Positions 17,628-28,594 of a DNA stretch of 64,000 nucleotides are shown piece by piece. A program made the translations under genes and the position numbers. The DNA lies in contig CAVPTL010000013.1 in the NCBI GenBank assembly GCA_963708725.1, positions 1-64,000 on the forward strand. The letters run 5' to 3'. The stretch is from CAVPTL01 sp963708725. GTDB taxonomy: Bacteria; Actinomycetota; Thermoleophilia; Gaiellales; JAICJC01. The notes below the pieces were generated by a model that made no database searches, was not told where the DNA came from, and saw nothing but the letters and a program-made list of their open reading frames with translations. The stretch's first letter is position 1; each line of letters begins with the position of its first letter.

Positions 17628-18545
17628 TTATTCGGGGTCGACCGGGCGGGTCTGCTTGTAGCGCCGGATTGCGAGCCTGGCCTGGAGCTGGTGCTGCTCG
17701 GCTCGGCTCTGGGCGCGGGCGTGACTGACGTCGGGCTGCCGCTGCGGGTCGGTGTCTGCGATCGCGCACCCGTCGGCGGCGAGCCGGCCAATGGCGGTCT
17801 TGTCCCAGTCGTGCAGGAATCTGAGGTCGGCTGCCACCCGGTTTCGCGCCAGCGGGGCGGGGTCGACCCGTCTCACCCGGGCTTCCATCGTCACCGGTCG
17901 CTCGCCGACGCTGATCGTGATCATCAGCTCGTCACCGGCCTGGCAGGCCAGCTCGGTCAGAAAGGCGATGGCGGTCTCTGAGATGTCGGCCAGCCACACG
18001 TGCACCTGATCGCCAACCGGCAGGCGGGCCGACCACAGGACGCTCGCGTAGGCGTCGCCTTCCAGCGGGGTGCGGGCCACCTCGCGCTTACCCGCGCGGT
18101 TCTCAAACCCGACGACGTTGAGGTAGAGCATCGTCTGCCCGTCGACCTGGTAGAACGACTTTGTGACCTCCATCAAGACGTCTCGCCCGGCACCGTGCTC
18201 GTCGCGGATCTCGACCACCAGGTCGAGGCCGTCTTCCATCAACGTCTGAGGGCCGTAGCCGATCAGGCGGCCGCGATCGACGGTCGCCAGAAGCACCGTG
18301 GCGGTACCCACCGAAGCGTTGAACGCGTGCACCGCTGTTGGAAGCGGCGGGAGCATTTCGAGGAACCGCGTCAGCGGCTCGTCAGGGTCGATCGGATTGG
18401 GGGAGGAGAACAACACGAGGTCACTATCGGCAGCTTGGCGCGATTGTGTAACGCCCTTGGGCAGGAGAATCGCCGCAGAGAGGCGAATCCCGCTGCTGCA
18501 GTGCCAGATCTTGAACACCTCCTTGGTGCCGATGAGCACATTCAC
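17628..18545 (-). CDS. PilZ domain protein (possible c-di-GMP receptor)
   Basis: A 305-residue soluble protein. The N-terminal 160 residues are an unfamiliar beta-rich domain. From about residue 172 the sequence fits PilZ: REVAR gives the RxxxR ligand motif, followed about 35 residues later by DISETA (canonical DxSxxG, here ending in Ala). Then come GDELMITI and VTMEARVRRVDP, with a last helix WDKTAIGRLA. It could bind c-di-GMP, though the Gly-to-Ala change weakens the claim. GTG 18545 or 18539 starts the protein, only about 20 bp from a divergent PH-domain gene. It converges tightly on uvrB (3 bp). Confidence 0.72.
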   Translation of the reverse strand: MNVLIGTKEVFKIWHCSSGIRLSAAILLPKGVTQSRQAADSDLVLFSSPNPIDPDEPLTRFLEMLPPLPTAVHAFNASVGTATVLLATVDRGRLIGYGPQTLMEDGLDLVVEIRDEHGAGRDVLMEVTKSFYQVDGQTMLYLNVVGFENRAGKREVARTPLEGDAYASVLWSARLPVGDQVHVWLADISETAIAFLTELACQAGDELMITISVGERPVTMEARVRRVDPAPLARNRVAADLRFLHDWDKTAIGRLAADGCAIADTDPQRQPDVSHARAQSRAEQHQLQARLAIRRYKQTRPVDPE

Positions 18546-18566
18546 GCGGTCACCCGTGAGCACGGC

Positions 18567-19061
18567 GTGGTGCTCGTGCGACCATTTGCCGTTGCTGCGG
18601 TGGCGATCGCCGCGTTTGGGGCGGCCGCCTACGTCATCGCCGGAATCCAGTCGCTGGGGGCGGGGCGAGCGCTGTTTGCGGTGCTCCTGGGCCTTTTGGC
18701 CTCTCGCTGGCTGGTGGGCATGGTGCGAGACGTCTCGCGGTGGCACACCCGCCACCTGGTGGTGACCGACCGGAGGTTGATCATGGTCGGCGGAGGGTTT
18801 TCGCGCCGGATCGCGGTGTTACCGCTCTCGGCGATCGAGGCGGTGGAGGCGCGCACCGAGGGCATGGGGCGGCGGATGCACTACGGCGCGCTGTTTGTGA
18901 CCTCGTCCGGCCGCCGGATGCCGCTGTTCGGGCTGCGCAGGCTTCCCGACCCCGACCTGCTGTTCGGGCTGATCATGGGCCTGGATGACCACATTCCGAT
19001 GCGAGTCACCCCCCGCGAACCGGTTTCTCGGCGGGCACGCGTGCCCGCCTCGGCACGCTGA
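18567..19061 (+). CDS. Membrane protein with bacterial PH domain
   Basis: About 164 residues. Two hydrophobic helices occupy residues 4-45 (AVAAVAIAAFGAAAYVIAG and ALFAVLLGLLASRWLVGMV). A bPH2-like domain follows, with HTRHLVVTDRRLIMVGG, RIAVLPLSAIEAVEA and a closing DLLFGLIMGL. Such YdbS/YdbT-like proteins are membrane-associated with unknown function. The start is uncertain: GTG 18567 or 18570 gives a short cytoplasmic end, and an ATT further up is possible. It diverges from the PilZ gene with almost no intergenic space. Confidence 0.75.
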   Translation: MVLVRPFAVAAVAIAAFGAAAYVIAGIQSLGAGRALFAVLLGLLASRWLVGMVRDVSRWHTRHLVVTDRRLIMVGGGFSRRIAVLPLSAIEAVEARTEGMGRRMHYGALFVTSSGRRMPLFGLRRLPDPDLLFGLIMGLDDHIPMRVTPREPVSRRARVPASAR

Positions 19062-19127
19062 TCGGCCGATCCACCGGCTCGCAGCTATCTTGAGGGCAGC
19101 GGCACCCACAACCCTCGAGGAGCATCC

Positions 19128-20003
19128 ATGCAGATCGGTATCCACTTCCCCAACTTCACGCTCCCCGGGGAGCCCGAGAGTGTGCCAGGGATCCTCGCCG
19201 GTACGGCCAAGGCAGCCGAGCAAGGGGGCTGTGACTGGTTCACCGTCATGGACCACTGGTTCCAGCTCGAGAGCTTTGCCACCTCGTACGACCCCATGCT
19301 CGAGTCCTACAGCACGCTCGCGTTTGTGGCGGCTCACACCGAGCGGATCCGGCTGGGCGCGCTCGTCACCGGCGTGACCTACCGGTATCCAGCGCTGCAT
19401 GCCAAGACCGCCACCACGCTCGACGTGCTCTCGGGCGGGCGCGGCATGCTGGGAGTGGGGGCCGGCTGGTACGAGCGCGAGCACCGCGGCCTGGGCGTGC
19501 CGTTTCCGGCCATCGGTGAGCGGTTCGAGCGGCTGGAGGAGACGCTTCAGATCTGCTTGCAGATGTGGAGTCCCGATGACGGGCCCTACCAGGGTGAGCA
19601 CTACCAGCTGGCCGAGACGATCTGCCGTCCGCAGCCGGTCACGGCTCCGCGTCCGCCGATCGTGATCGGAGGCTCGGGCGAGCGAAAGACGCTCAAGCTG
19701 GTCGCGCGCTACGGCGATGCCTGCAACCTGTTCGGCACGGGCCACGACGTGGTCGAGCACAAGCTCGACGTGCTCCAGCGCCACTGTGAGGCCGAGGATC
19801 GTGACTACGGTGCGATCACCAAGACGATTCTCGGCGGGGGCGATGCCTTCGGCGATCCCGACACGTTTCTGTCGAACATGGAGGGCTATGCCAAACTCGG
19901 GATCGACCATGTACAGGTGATGCCGATGGGGCCCGATCCCGTCGGCGATGTCACCACGCTCGGTGAGCGCGTAATTCCCCGGCTCGCCGAGATTGGCGGG
20001 TAA
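19128..20003 (+). CDS. LLM-class F420-dependent oxidoreductase
   Basis: A 291-residue luciferase-like TIM barrel enzyme. It shows MQIGIHFPNF, WFTVMDHWFQ, the LSGGRGMLGVGAGWYEREH block typical of F420 binders, FERLEETLQI, PPIVIGGSGERKTLKLVARYGDACN and a C-terminal GIDHVQVMPMG. These features mark the actinobacterial F420 family (TIGR03560-like) rather than FMN monooxygenases. The substrate is unknown. A GAGG RBS precedes ATG 19128, so it has a conventional leader. It is the gene before uvrA but ends ahead of the uvrA promoter, so it is probably a separate unit. Confidence 0.9.
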   Translation: MQIGIHFPNFTLPGEPESVPGILAGTAKAAEQGGCDWFTVMDHWFQLESFATSYDPMLESYSTLAFVAAHTERIRLGALVTGVTYRYPALHAKTATTLDVLSGGRGMLGVGAGWYEREHRGLGVPFPAIGERFERLEETLQICLQMWSPDDGPYQGEHYQLAETICRPQPVTAPRPPIVIGGSGERKTLKLVARYGDACNLFGTGHDVVEHKLDVLQRHCEAEDRDYGAITKTILGGGDAFGDPDTFLSNMEGYAKLGIDHVQVMPMGPDPVGDVTTLGERVIPRLAEIGG

Positions 20004-20011
20004 CCTGGTGG

Positions 20012-20025
20012 CGAACACTTGTTCG
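20012..20025 (+). promoter_or_regulatory. LexA-type SOS box upstream of uvrA
   Basis: CGAACACTTGTTCG has arms CGAAC and GTTCG around a 4-nt spacer, followed by A. This is one base from the mycobacterial consensus TCGAAC-N4-GTTCGA. It overlaps the -35 element of the uvrA promoter, the standard position for repression. uvrA is a classical SOS gene, so LexA control is strongly suggested. Confidence 0.8.
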
Positions 20026-20047
20026 ATCGGCGGTCACCTGCTAGCGT
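20019..20047 (+). promoter_or_regulatory. Promoter of uvrA, leaderless arrangement
   Basis: TTGTTC (20019-20024), a 17-nt spacer, then TAGCGT (20042-20047). The GTG start of uvrA at 20054 begins 6 nt after the -10 box, so the mRNA would begin at the start codon. The -35 hexamer is inside the SOS box. Confidence 0.6.
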
Positions 20048-20053
20048 AACCCT

Positions 20054-22901
<2,848 letters not shown>

Positions 22902-22917
22902 CGGGCGGATTCCGGCC

Positions 22918-23357
22918 ATGTCGTTGCGCGCCAGAGCGGTGATTCTCGACGGCGACGGCCGGCTGTTGCTCGATCGCACCCATCACACCGATCGCCCCAT
23001 CTTTTACTGGCTCCCCGGAGGCGGTGTCGAGCCGGGCGAGACCGCCCGTGAGGCGCTGCAACGCGAGTTGATCGAGGAGGCGTCGCTTCGGATCGATGTG
23101 GGGCGGCTGCTCTACGTCAGCGAGAACCTGTTCGTCGAGAGCGGCGACTACCGCCACGAGACGATTCTCTACTTCCTCGCGTCGATCACCGGGCGCGATC
23201 CGGCACCGCCGGCCGATCCCCGAAACCACGAGTGGCACGCCCCCGACTCCACGCCCGGGCCGCTACTTCCGCCGCAGATCGCCGAGGCGTTGATTCCGAC
23301 ATCCCCACCGGCTTTGACCGTGCGGTGCAGCACCTGGTCACCGACCACCGGCCATAG
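22918..23357 (+). CDS. Nudix hydrolase (frame break near C-terminus)
   Basis: A roughly 146-residue pyrophosphohydrolase of the Nudix family. The Nudix box GGGVEPGETAREALQRELIEEASLRI (about 37-62) has all catalytic Glu residues. The protein starts MSLRARAVILDGDGRLLL. The substrate is probably a nucleotide derivative, not identifiable. The frame opened at 22918 runs on to 23481 with unlikely residues after AEALIP. The neighbouring frame reads SDIPTGFDRAVQHLVTDHRP and then TAG at 23355, a natural end. One missing base near 23285-23295 reconciles them. The gene follows uvrA by 16 bp and may be co-transcribed, hence SOS-linked. Confidence 0.85.
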
Positions 23358-23379
23358 ACGCGCGGTCAGCGGATGGCGA

Positions 23380-24402
23380 TCAGTGCGTGTGGGAGCAGGA
23401 ACCGGTGTTCTTGTCGATCTGAATCTGCTCCTGATTCAGCGCGTCGTCAAGCGGCCGGTCGAAGGGCGTACGGCCCAGTGATGGCGGCAGCAGATCCACC
23501 GGGTTGAGTCCGGTGCGATAGTGGCCGGGCGGTGGGCCCTCCCAGTACAGCACCGGGGTGACGCCAGGTCCGTTCACCGTGGCGCGGTACATCTTGCCGC
23601 GACCGGGCACGCTGCGGTCCTTGATCCCGGCGATGTGCTTGTAGACGCCGTCGCAGAAATCGCCCTCGGGGTGGTGTACGAGGAAGCTGTTGTACCGATA
23701 CCAACCGCCGGCCTGCCGGTAGCCCCCCGCCCACGGCGGATCCAGGGTATCGATGGTGACCAAACGCCCATAGCTATCAGTCGGCGAGCCGCGGCCGGTC
23801 GATGAACCACCGTACACGGGGGTACCCTGGTAGGTCAGCTGGCCGTAGAGGTGGTCGTAGCGGTCGCCGTAGATCCAGTCGGCTTTGAGCCAGAACTTGG
23901 GAAGTGCGGTGTTCCAGTGCGACGCCCAAAGCTCCGCGTCGGCGTGACCGTCCTTTGGCTTCCAACCGTTGTCGGGCAGTTCGGAGCCCATCCACGACTG
24001 AAGCGCCCAAAACGATCCGTCGGGCATCGCGCAGGCCCGCACCGCCATGTGAATCTTGGGGCCGCGCCCCTTGTAGGGAAGGCACTGATTGCCGTTGGCG
24101 ATTTTCTTCCAGGCGCCCACCTTGAAGGGAGTACCAAAGCCGCCCGAATAGTTGATCTTGAACAGCTGGGCAGGCCCGATATCGGGGTGTGGGGTGGCGT
24201 TACGCGCGCCCCACAGCAGCACGTGATGGGTGGAGCCCTGTGCGCTGTAGGTGACCAGGGCGACCTGCTGCCCATCGAGCTTTCGGACTTTCAGCGTGAT
24301 GTGCTTGGCGTTTCGGGCAATCATCTTGGCGGCGAACGCCTGCGCCGGCAGGACTGCCAGGAGCGCGAAAACCGTAATAATTGCAACGCGAATACGACCC
24401 AT
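23380..24402 (-). CDS. Secreted protein of unknown function
   Basis: A 340-residue exported protein. ATG 24402 starts a signal peptide (basic MGRIR, hydrophobic IITVFALLAVLPAQAFA, cleavage near AFA). The mature part is rich in Trp, Tyr and Gly, with LYGQLTYQGTPVYGG, GGWYRYNSFLVHHPEGDFCDGVY and GHYRTGLNPVDLLP. Such Trp/Tyr richness suggests a beta-structured extracellular carbohydrate or surface protein. I recognise no catalytic motif. I associate the layout with secreted hypothetical proteins of Thermoleophilia, but that is memory, not a search. Upstream, on the other strand, lies an enoyl-CoA hydratase gene. Confidence 0.75.
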   Translation of the reverse strand: MGRIRVAIITVFALLAVLPAQAFAAKMIARNAKHITLKVRKLDGQQVALVTYSAQGSTHHVLLWGARNATPHPDIGPAQLFKINYSGGFGTPFKVGAWKKIANGNQCLPYKGRGPKIHMAVRACAMPDGSFWALQSWMGSELPDNGWKPKDGHADAELWASHWNTALPKFWLKADWIYGDRYDHLYGQLTYQGTPVYGGSSTGRGSPTDSYGRLVTIDTLDPPWAGGYRQAGGWYRYNSFLVHHPEGDFCDGVYKHIAGIKDRSVPGRGKMYRATVNGPGVTPVLYWEGPPPGHYRTGLNPVDLLPPSLGRTPFDRPLDDALNQEQIQIDKNTGSCSHTH

Positions 24403-24495
24403 GCCAACTATGTCGGCACCCGGGGGCAGAAGCTGATCCCCCATACGGGCGGTGGGGGCTCCCCCAAACGGCAGGCAAGTCTAAACTCGAGCACC

Positions 24496-25275
24496 ATGCA
24501 CGCGACCAACGACACCGTTCAGATCACGCGCGCCGAGGCGGTGATGACGCTTACCCTGAATCGCCCCGACAAGCTGAATGCGATCGACTCATCCATGCAC
24601 AGCGCGTTTGCCCGAGCGCTGGCCGAGGCGGCTGTGCCCGATGTCCGGGCGGTGGTGATCACCGGTGCCGGGAAGGGCTTCTGCGTTGGCCAGGACCTCG
24701 CCGAGCTCACGCCCGACGCGGATATCGGCGAGCTGGTACGCACGCACTACAACGCGAACATGCTGGCGCTGCGGGCGCTTGCCAAGCCCGTGATCACCGC
24801 GGTCAACGGCGTCGCCGCAGGAGCGGGTCTGTCGCTTGCGATGGCCGGTGATGTCCGCATCGCCTCGAAGTCTGCGAGATTCGTCCCGGCGTTCATCAAC
24901 ATCGCGCTCGTGCCTGACTCGGGCGCGTCGTACTTCCTCAGCCGAATCCTCGGCCCGGCGCAGGCGCTGGAATGGATGGCGTCGGGACGGATGGTCGACG
25001 CCGAGGAGGCGCTTGAGTGGGGCCTTGTGTCCGAGCTGGTTGAGCCCGATTCCCTTGCCGGCCATGCCGCCGGTATCGCCGCCGACTGGGCGGCGAAGCC
25101 GACCCATGCGATCGGGATGTACAAGCAGCTCTTTGAGCACGCTCCCGCATCACTCGATCATCAGCTCGAGCTGGAGGCCCAGATGCAGGCCGCGGCTGCC
25201 GCCGCCCCCGATTACTCGGAGGGCGTGGCGGCCTTTCATGAAAAGCGCCCGCCGCGCTTTCATGGCTCCGCCTAG
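24496..25275 (+). CDS. Enoyl-CoA hydratase/isomerase (PaaG-like)
   Basis: A 259-residue crotonase. ITRAEAVMTLTLNRPDKLNAI begins the fold. GAGKGFCVGQDLAEL and the oxyanion-hole segment VNGVAAGAGLSLAMAGDVRIAS follow. ALVPDSGASYFLSRILG has an Asp where hydratases have Glu, a pattern seen in isomerases such as PaaG. Substrate assignment (enoyl-CoA hydration or ring 1,2-epoxyphenylacetyl-CoA isomerisation) is open, and no paa genes are near. A TAAACT box (24482-24487) lies 8 nt before the ATG, suggesting a leaderless mRNA. Its TAG shares a CTAG palindrome with the converging Nudix gene. Confidence 0.9.
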   Translation: MHATNDTVQITRAEAVMTLTLNRPDKLNAIDSSMHSAFARALAEAAVPDVRAVVITGAGKGFCVGQDLAELTPDADIGELVRTHYNANMLALRALAKPVITAVNGVAAGAGLSLAMAGDVRIASKSARFVPAFINIALVPDSGASYFLSRILGPAQALEWMASGRMVDAEEALEWGLVSELVEPDSLAGHAAGIAADWAAKPTHAIGMYKQLFEHAPASLDHQLELEAQMQAAAAAAPDYSEGVAAFHEKRPPRFHGSA

Positions 25276-25844
25276 TTCGGGACGTCCACCAGGTCGCACG
25301 ACAACCGGCCGCTCGCGCGGTACTCCTGCCAGTGACGAAACGCCGACTCGGTCAGGCGGCCCTTGATCTCGCCGCGGCTGATCAGCGCTTCGATCTCGTC
25401 GGGCGTAAACCATTCTGGGGCGGCCACGATGTCGGGGTCGTTCACCGCGTAGCTGGTCTGGCGCGGCTGGCCGCACAGATAGTTGAGCCGCACAGACGTG
25501 CCGATGCGCTTGCCGTCCTCGTCGTGCTCGCGCACAAGCGCCTGTCCGACCAACGTCGCTTGGCTGGCGGCATACCCGGTTTCCATCAGCAGGTTTCGGT
25601 TGACGACGTGCTCGGGCAGCTGCACATGTCCATCCTCGTCGCTTCGATCCATCCACCCGGTGGGAAAGTTCCAGCGCGGCTGGCCCTGTCGGTTGAGCTG
25701 TCTCACCATCAGGAGCTCACCGCCATGCTCCACGATGGCGCACACGGTGGTTGCCAGGATCAACTCATGATCGAGGCTGGTCAGCGAGGCGATCGTCGGC
25801 GCGGTGGCCGCGAACGCGTCGGTCGGAGTCTGAGGGTCGCTCAT
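25272..25844 (-). CDS. Nudix-fold protein with degenerate Nudix box
   Basis: A 190-residue protein with Nudix-fold strands (ELILATTVCAIVEHGGELLMVRQ, PRWNFPTGWMD) but an altered box. Where REx2EExGU is expected the sequence reads NRNLLMETGYAA, so the conserved RE and the first Glu of EE are replaced; only the ETG end remains. It has extra N- and C-terminal parts (IKGRLTESAFRHWQEYRASGRLSCDL). Catalysis by the usual metal mechanism looks doubtful, so it may be a binding or regulatory relative. It stands alone, converging on the crotonase gene. Confidence 0.8.
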   Translation of the reverse strand: MSDPQTPTDAFAATAPTIASLTSLDHELILATTVCAIVEHGGELLMVRQLNRQGQPRWNFPTGWMDRSDEDGHVQLPEHVVNRNLLMETGYAASQATLVGQALVREHDEDGKRIGTSVRLNYLCGQPRQTSYAVNDPDIVAAPEWFTPDEIEALISRGEIKGRLTESAFRHWQEYRASGRLSCDLVDVPN

Positions 25845-25940
25845 GCGGCGACTGGTTTAAGTTGAGTCACGCTTGCAGGATATACCCCGTAATGGCCAAT
25901 CAGGAAATTGTTGAATGTGGTCGGCCGGGCCCGCAGCCGG

Positions 25941-26435
25941 TCAGGATGCGGCGTGACCGAGGTCACAGAGCATCACAACCGCCTGGTTTTCGGCGTTCCA
26001 CCAACCGGCGGGCTCCCACAAAGGGACGAAGCCGTTTTGGCGGTAGAAACGGCGGGTACCCTCGTATCCGTCGGCGATTCCAGGCTCGTCGGTGGTCGCC
26101 GAAAGCGTCGTGACAACCAGATATCGCGTTGCGGCCCGGCGTGACTGCTCGCCGAGCTCGGCGAGCAGCCGTCCGCCGATCCCACCGCGGCGGTGGTCGG
26201 CAGCAACCGCGAGCCATGTGATCTCCCGGGCGTCGTCAAACCACGCGCGCCACGTCATGAATCCCACCAGCGAGCCACCGTGGATTGCCGCGAGGCCGGG
26301 GTCAGCACGCACCGACCGCGCGCACTCGGCGCGTCCATCCGGGTCGCCGAAGTGGTAGGGCAGCGAGGCGATTACGGCATCGCAACCGTCCGCGTCTGCG
26401 AGCGCGAGCGGCCGGATCTCAACCTCCAGGGTCAT
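25941..26435 (-). CDS. GNAT acetyltransferase coupled to DNA methylase
   Basis: A 164-residue Gcn5-family protein. IRPLALADADGCDAVI starts the fold, ITWLAVAADHRRGGIGGRLLAEL is the acetyl-CoA loop and helix, and EGTRRFYRQNGFVPLWE is the C-terminal signature. ATG 26435 overlaps the stop of the upstream DNA adenine methylase gene (ATGA), so the two are translationally coupled on the minus strand. The substrate is unknown. The pairing with a methylase could be fortuitous, or the product could belong to the same accessory function. Confidence 0.85.
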   Translation of the reverse strand: MTLEVEIRPLALADADGCDAVIASLPYHFGDPDGRAECARSVRADPGLAAIHGGSLVGFMTWRAWFDDAREITWLAVAADHRRGGIGGRLLAELGEQSRRAATRYLVVTTLSATTDEPGIADGYEGTRRFYRQNGFVPLWEPAGWWNAENQAVVMLCDLGHAAS

Positions 26436-27484
26436 GCCGGCGTTGGCTGGGGCGCTCCGGTCAGGGCGCGCTCGACCAGGGCCCGATCCGGGCCGACCAG
26501 AAACAGCAGCTCGCTGTTTCGCAGATGCGACACGGCGCCCACCCGTTGGCCCGCGGGATTGTGAATACCGATCTGGGCGCCGACGTAGCGTCTGCTCTCC
26601 ACTTCGAGTACCCCCACGTGGCCGTGGGACTCCAGTGCGGTCACGACCTGCGCGCGATCGTGCCGGGCCTCGTTTGAGAGCGACACGAGCAGCCACGGAG
26701 CGGTGATCGCCGCGAGCAGATCGGCGAGCGCTGCGGGAGCCTGCCTGCGCGAGTTATACGCGCTCTTGGTCGTCTGGCAGTCAACGCGCTTGCGCGCGAC
26801 GCCGTAGGCCTCGGGTTGATCCCAGCGCACCAGCGTCTCCCAGATGTGGTAGTTCGAGTAGTACGAATGCTGGTTGTAGGGCGGGTCGACGTACACCAGA
26901 TCGACGTCGAGCGTGGAGGCAAGTGCGTTGGCGTCACTGCGGCTGACGGTGCCCCGTGGCCCGGGCACCTCGTGTGGCTCGCGTAGCTCGAGATCATTGT
27001 GGGCACGCGGAGCCCACGACTTGAGAAAGGCCATCTGGACGCCGGTGGTGCTATCGACCCGATCGGCGGCCTCGAGCAGCGAGGTCAGCACCAGGCCCCG
27101 CTCCACCGGGGCGAGCGCCAGGGTGTCGATCGCCGTTCGGATCGCGTCGACGCGGGCGCCGTTTTGGGGGGTGAAGAAGCGCGCGTCGATACAGAAGGTC
27201 TGGGTGAAGTAGCCGGGAGCGGGTGGCAGCCGCTGGAGCTCGGCGAGCGTCCGCCGAAGCGCGGCCCGATCGATCGTCTCGTCGGCTTCGATGTACGCCT
27301 GTCCCAGCACCTGTGAATAGCTTGCGAGGTCGTTGGACACCACCTCGAGGCCGATCTGGCGGAGTCCCTGGCCGACCCGCGTGGTGCCGGCGAAGAGGTC
27401 ACACGCCGTGGTCACCGGCAGCTCACTCACGATTTGCTGGATCAGGGGTACCAGTCGCCGTTTCGAACCAAGGTACTTGATCAC
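26432..27484 (-). CDS. DNA adenine methylase, D12 class (orphan)
   Basis: A 350-residue N6-adenine DNA methyltransferase. KYLGSKRRLVPLI is motif X, CDLFAGTTRVGQGL is motif I (SAM binding), and VDPPYNQHSYYSNYHIWETL is motif IV with catalytic DPPY. The region between motifs I and IV would carry the target-recognition helices. No restriction endonuclease or specificity subunit lies beside it, so it appears to be an orphan methylase or part of an unrecognised defence pair. Its stop overlaps the start of a GNAT gene. The recognition site cannot be read from sequence. Confidence 0.9.
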   Translation of the reverse strand: MIKYLGSKRRLVPLIQQIVSELPVTTACDLFAGTTRVGQGLRQIGLEVVSNDLASYSQVLGQAYIEADETIDRAALRRTLAELQRLPPAPGYFTQTFCIDARFFTPQNGARVDAIRTAIDTLALAPVERGLVLTSLLEAADRVDSTTGVQMAFLKSWAPRAHNDLELREPHEVPGPRGTVSRSDANALASTLDVDLVYVDPPYNQHSYYSNYHIWETLVRWDQPEAYGVARKRVDCQTTKSAYNSRRQAPAALADLLAAITAPWLLVSLSNEARHDRAQVVTALESHGHVGVLEVESRRYVGAQIGIHNPAGQRVGAVSHLRNSELLFLVGPDRALVERALTGAPQPTPA

Positions 27485-27561
27485 CCGCCGACACTAGCGA
27501 CCGGCCCGGTCGGCGAGTTCGCTTCACATGCGCGTCGCAAATTCGAGATGATCGCCCCGAC

Positions 27562-28035
27562 GTGACCAACATCAACGACCCGCACTACGACGAGCTGCGT
27601 GAGCATCCGGGGTTTCGCGCCCGGCGCGCCCGGATCGGCTACCAGCTTCGCAGCGAACGGATCGGGCTGAGCCTGTGGGAGGTCGATCCCGGCCAGGCCG
27701 CCTATCCGTATCACTACCACCTCACCGAGGAGGAGCTGGTGGTCGTGCTCGACGGCGAGCTGACCCTGCGCACGCCCGACGGGGTTCGCGCACTCGAATC
27801 CGGCGAGGTGGTGCGATTTCCGCGAGGCGAGGGTGGAGGACACCAGATCGTCAACAACTCCGCCGTGATCGGCCGGTTCCTCTCAACCAGCACCCACGGG
27901 GAGCCAGACATCGTGTTCTATCCCGATTCGGGCAAGGTGGGCGCGGCGGAGCGGCTGCCCACAGGCGGTGGCGTTCGCCTGTACTTCCGCGAGTCCGACG
28001 GTGTCGACTACTACGAGGGCGAACACCACCCCTAG
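27562..28035 (+). CDS. Cupin domain protein
   Basis: A 157-residue single-domain cupin. The metal motif appears as YPYHYHLTEEELVVVLDGELTLRTPDG (His-x-His...Glu and a conserved Gly). The second motif is partly changed (FPRGEGGGHQIVNNS, His kept). Such proteins are often dioxygenases, isomerases or sugar-binding proteins. GTG 27562 starts it, diverging from the methylase gene. It converges with cysteine dioxygenase, another cupin-fold enzyme, with 1 bp between the stops; the two are not close homologues by eye. Confidence 0.85.
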   Translation: MTNINDPHYDELREHPGFRARRARIGYQLRSERIGLSLWEVDPGQAAYPYHYHLTEEELVVVLDGELTLRTPDGVRALESGEVVRFPRGEGGGHQIVNNSAVIGRFLSTSTHGEPDIVFYPDSGKVGAAERLPTGGGVRLYFRESDGVDYYEGEHHP

Positions 28036-28036
28036 C

Positions 28037-28591
28037 TCAGCAGAATTCCTCCCGCACATCGCCGCTTCGCCGTGACAGAAGCCCGTTTGCGGTCAGCTCG
28101 TAAAACCCCATCTCGCCCAGCGGTGGCGAGTAGGCGTGGATGGAGGTGGCCGCCAGAGGGCCGGTCTGGCTCACGTCGTGGATATGGGTTGAGCCGAACG
28201 AGAACACGGTGCCACTGCTGTGGATCACCGAGGGGGTGGGACCGGCCGCGACGGCCAGGCGCCGTTCTTCGAGCGCTCCGTCGGTGACCGCGACCGCCCC
28301 GCGACTGCCGTTGTGGTCGTGAAATCCGGTGTCCTGCTGCTTTGACCAGCAGATCAGCCACACCTCGAGCGTCGAGTCGAGGTGCAGGCGAACGTAGAAC
28401 CGTTCGCTGGTGGAGTGGCGCACCAGGTGCTGCCACAGATGGGGCCTGGCGGCCAGCGCCCGCACCAGCTCCTCGAGCTCCATGCGGCTGAACTCCCAGC
28501 CTCGGCGTCTCTGTGAGAACCACAGCTCGATCCGAGGGTCGGCGGCATCGAGTTCGGAGGAGCTCTCAGGGGTTCGTGCAAATGTGGACAT
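28037..28591 (-). CDS. Cysteine dioxygenase
   Basis: A 184-residue type I cysteine dioxygenase that oxidises cysteine to cysteine sulfinate with Fe(II) and O2. The iron ligands are in QDTGFHDHNGSRGAVAV (HxH) and STHIHDV (third His), the CDO layout. EELVRALAARP and WEFSRMELEEL match the helical start of bacterial CDOs. It lies 3 bp after the sulfite oxidase gene on the same strand. Together they can lead cysteine sulfur, after transamination and loss of sulfite, to sulfate. That order is strong context for the assignment. Confidence 0.92.
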   Translation of the reverse strand: MSTFARTPESSSELDAADPRIELWFSQRRRGWEFSRMELEELVRALAARPHLWQHLVRHSTSERFYVRLHLDSTLEVWLICWSKQQDTGFHDHNGSRGAVAVTDGALEERRLAVAAGPTPSVIHSSGTVFSFGSTHIHDVSQTGPLAATSIHAYSPPLGEMGFYELTANGLLSRRSGDVREEFC

Positions 28592-28594
28592 CTC

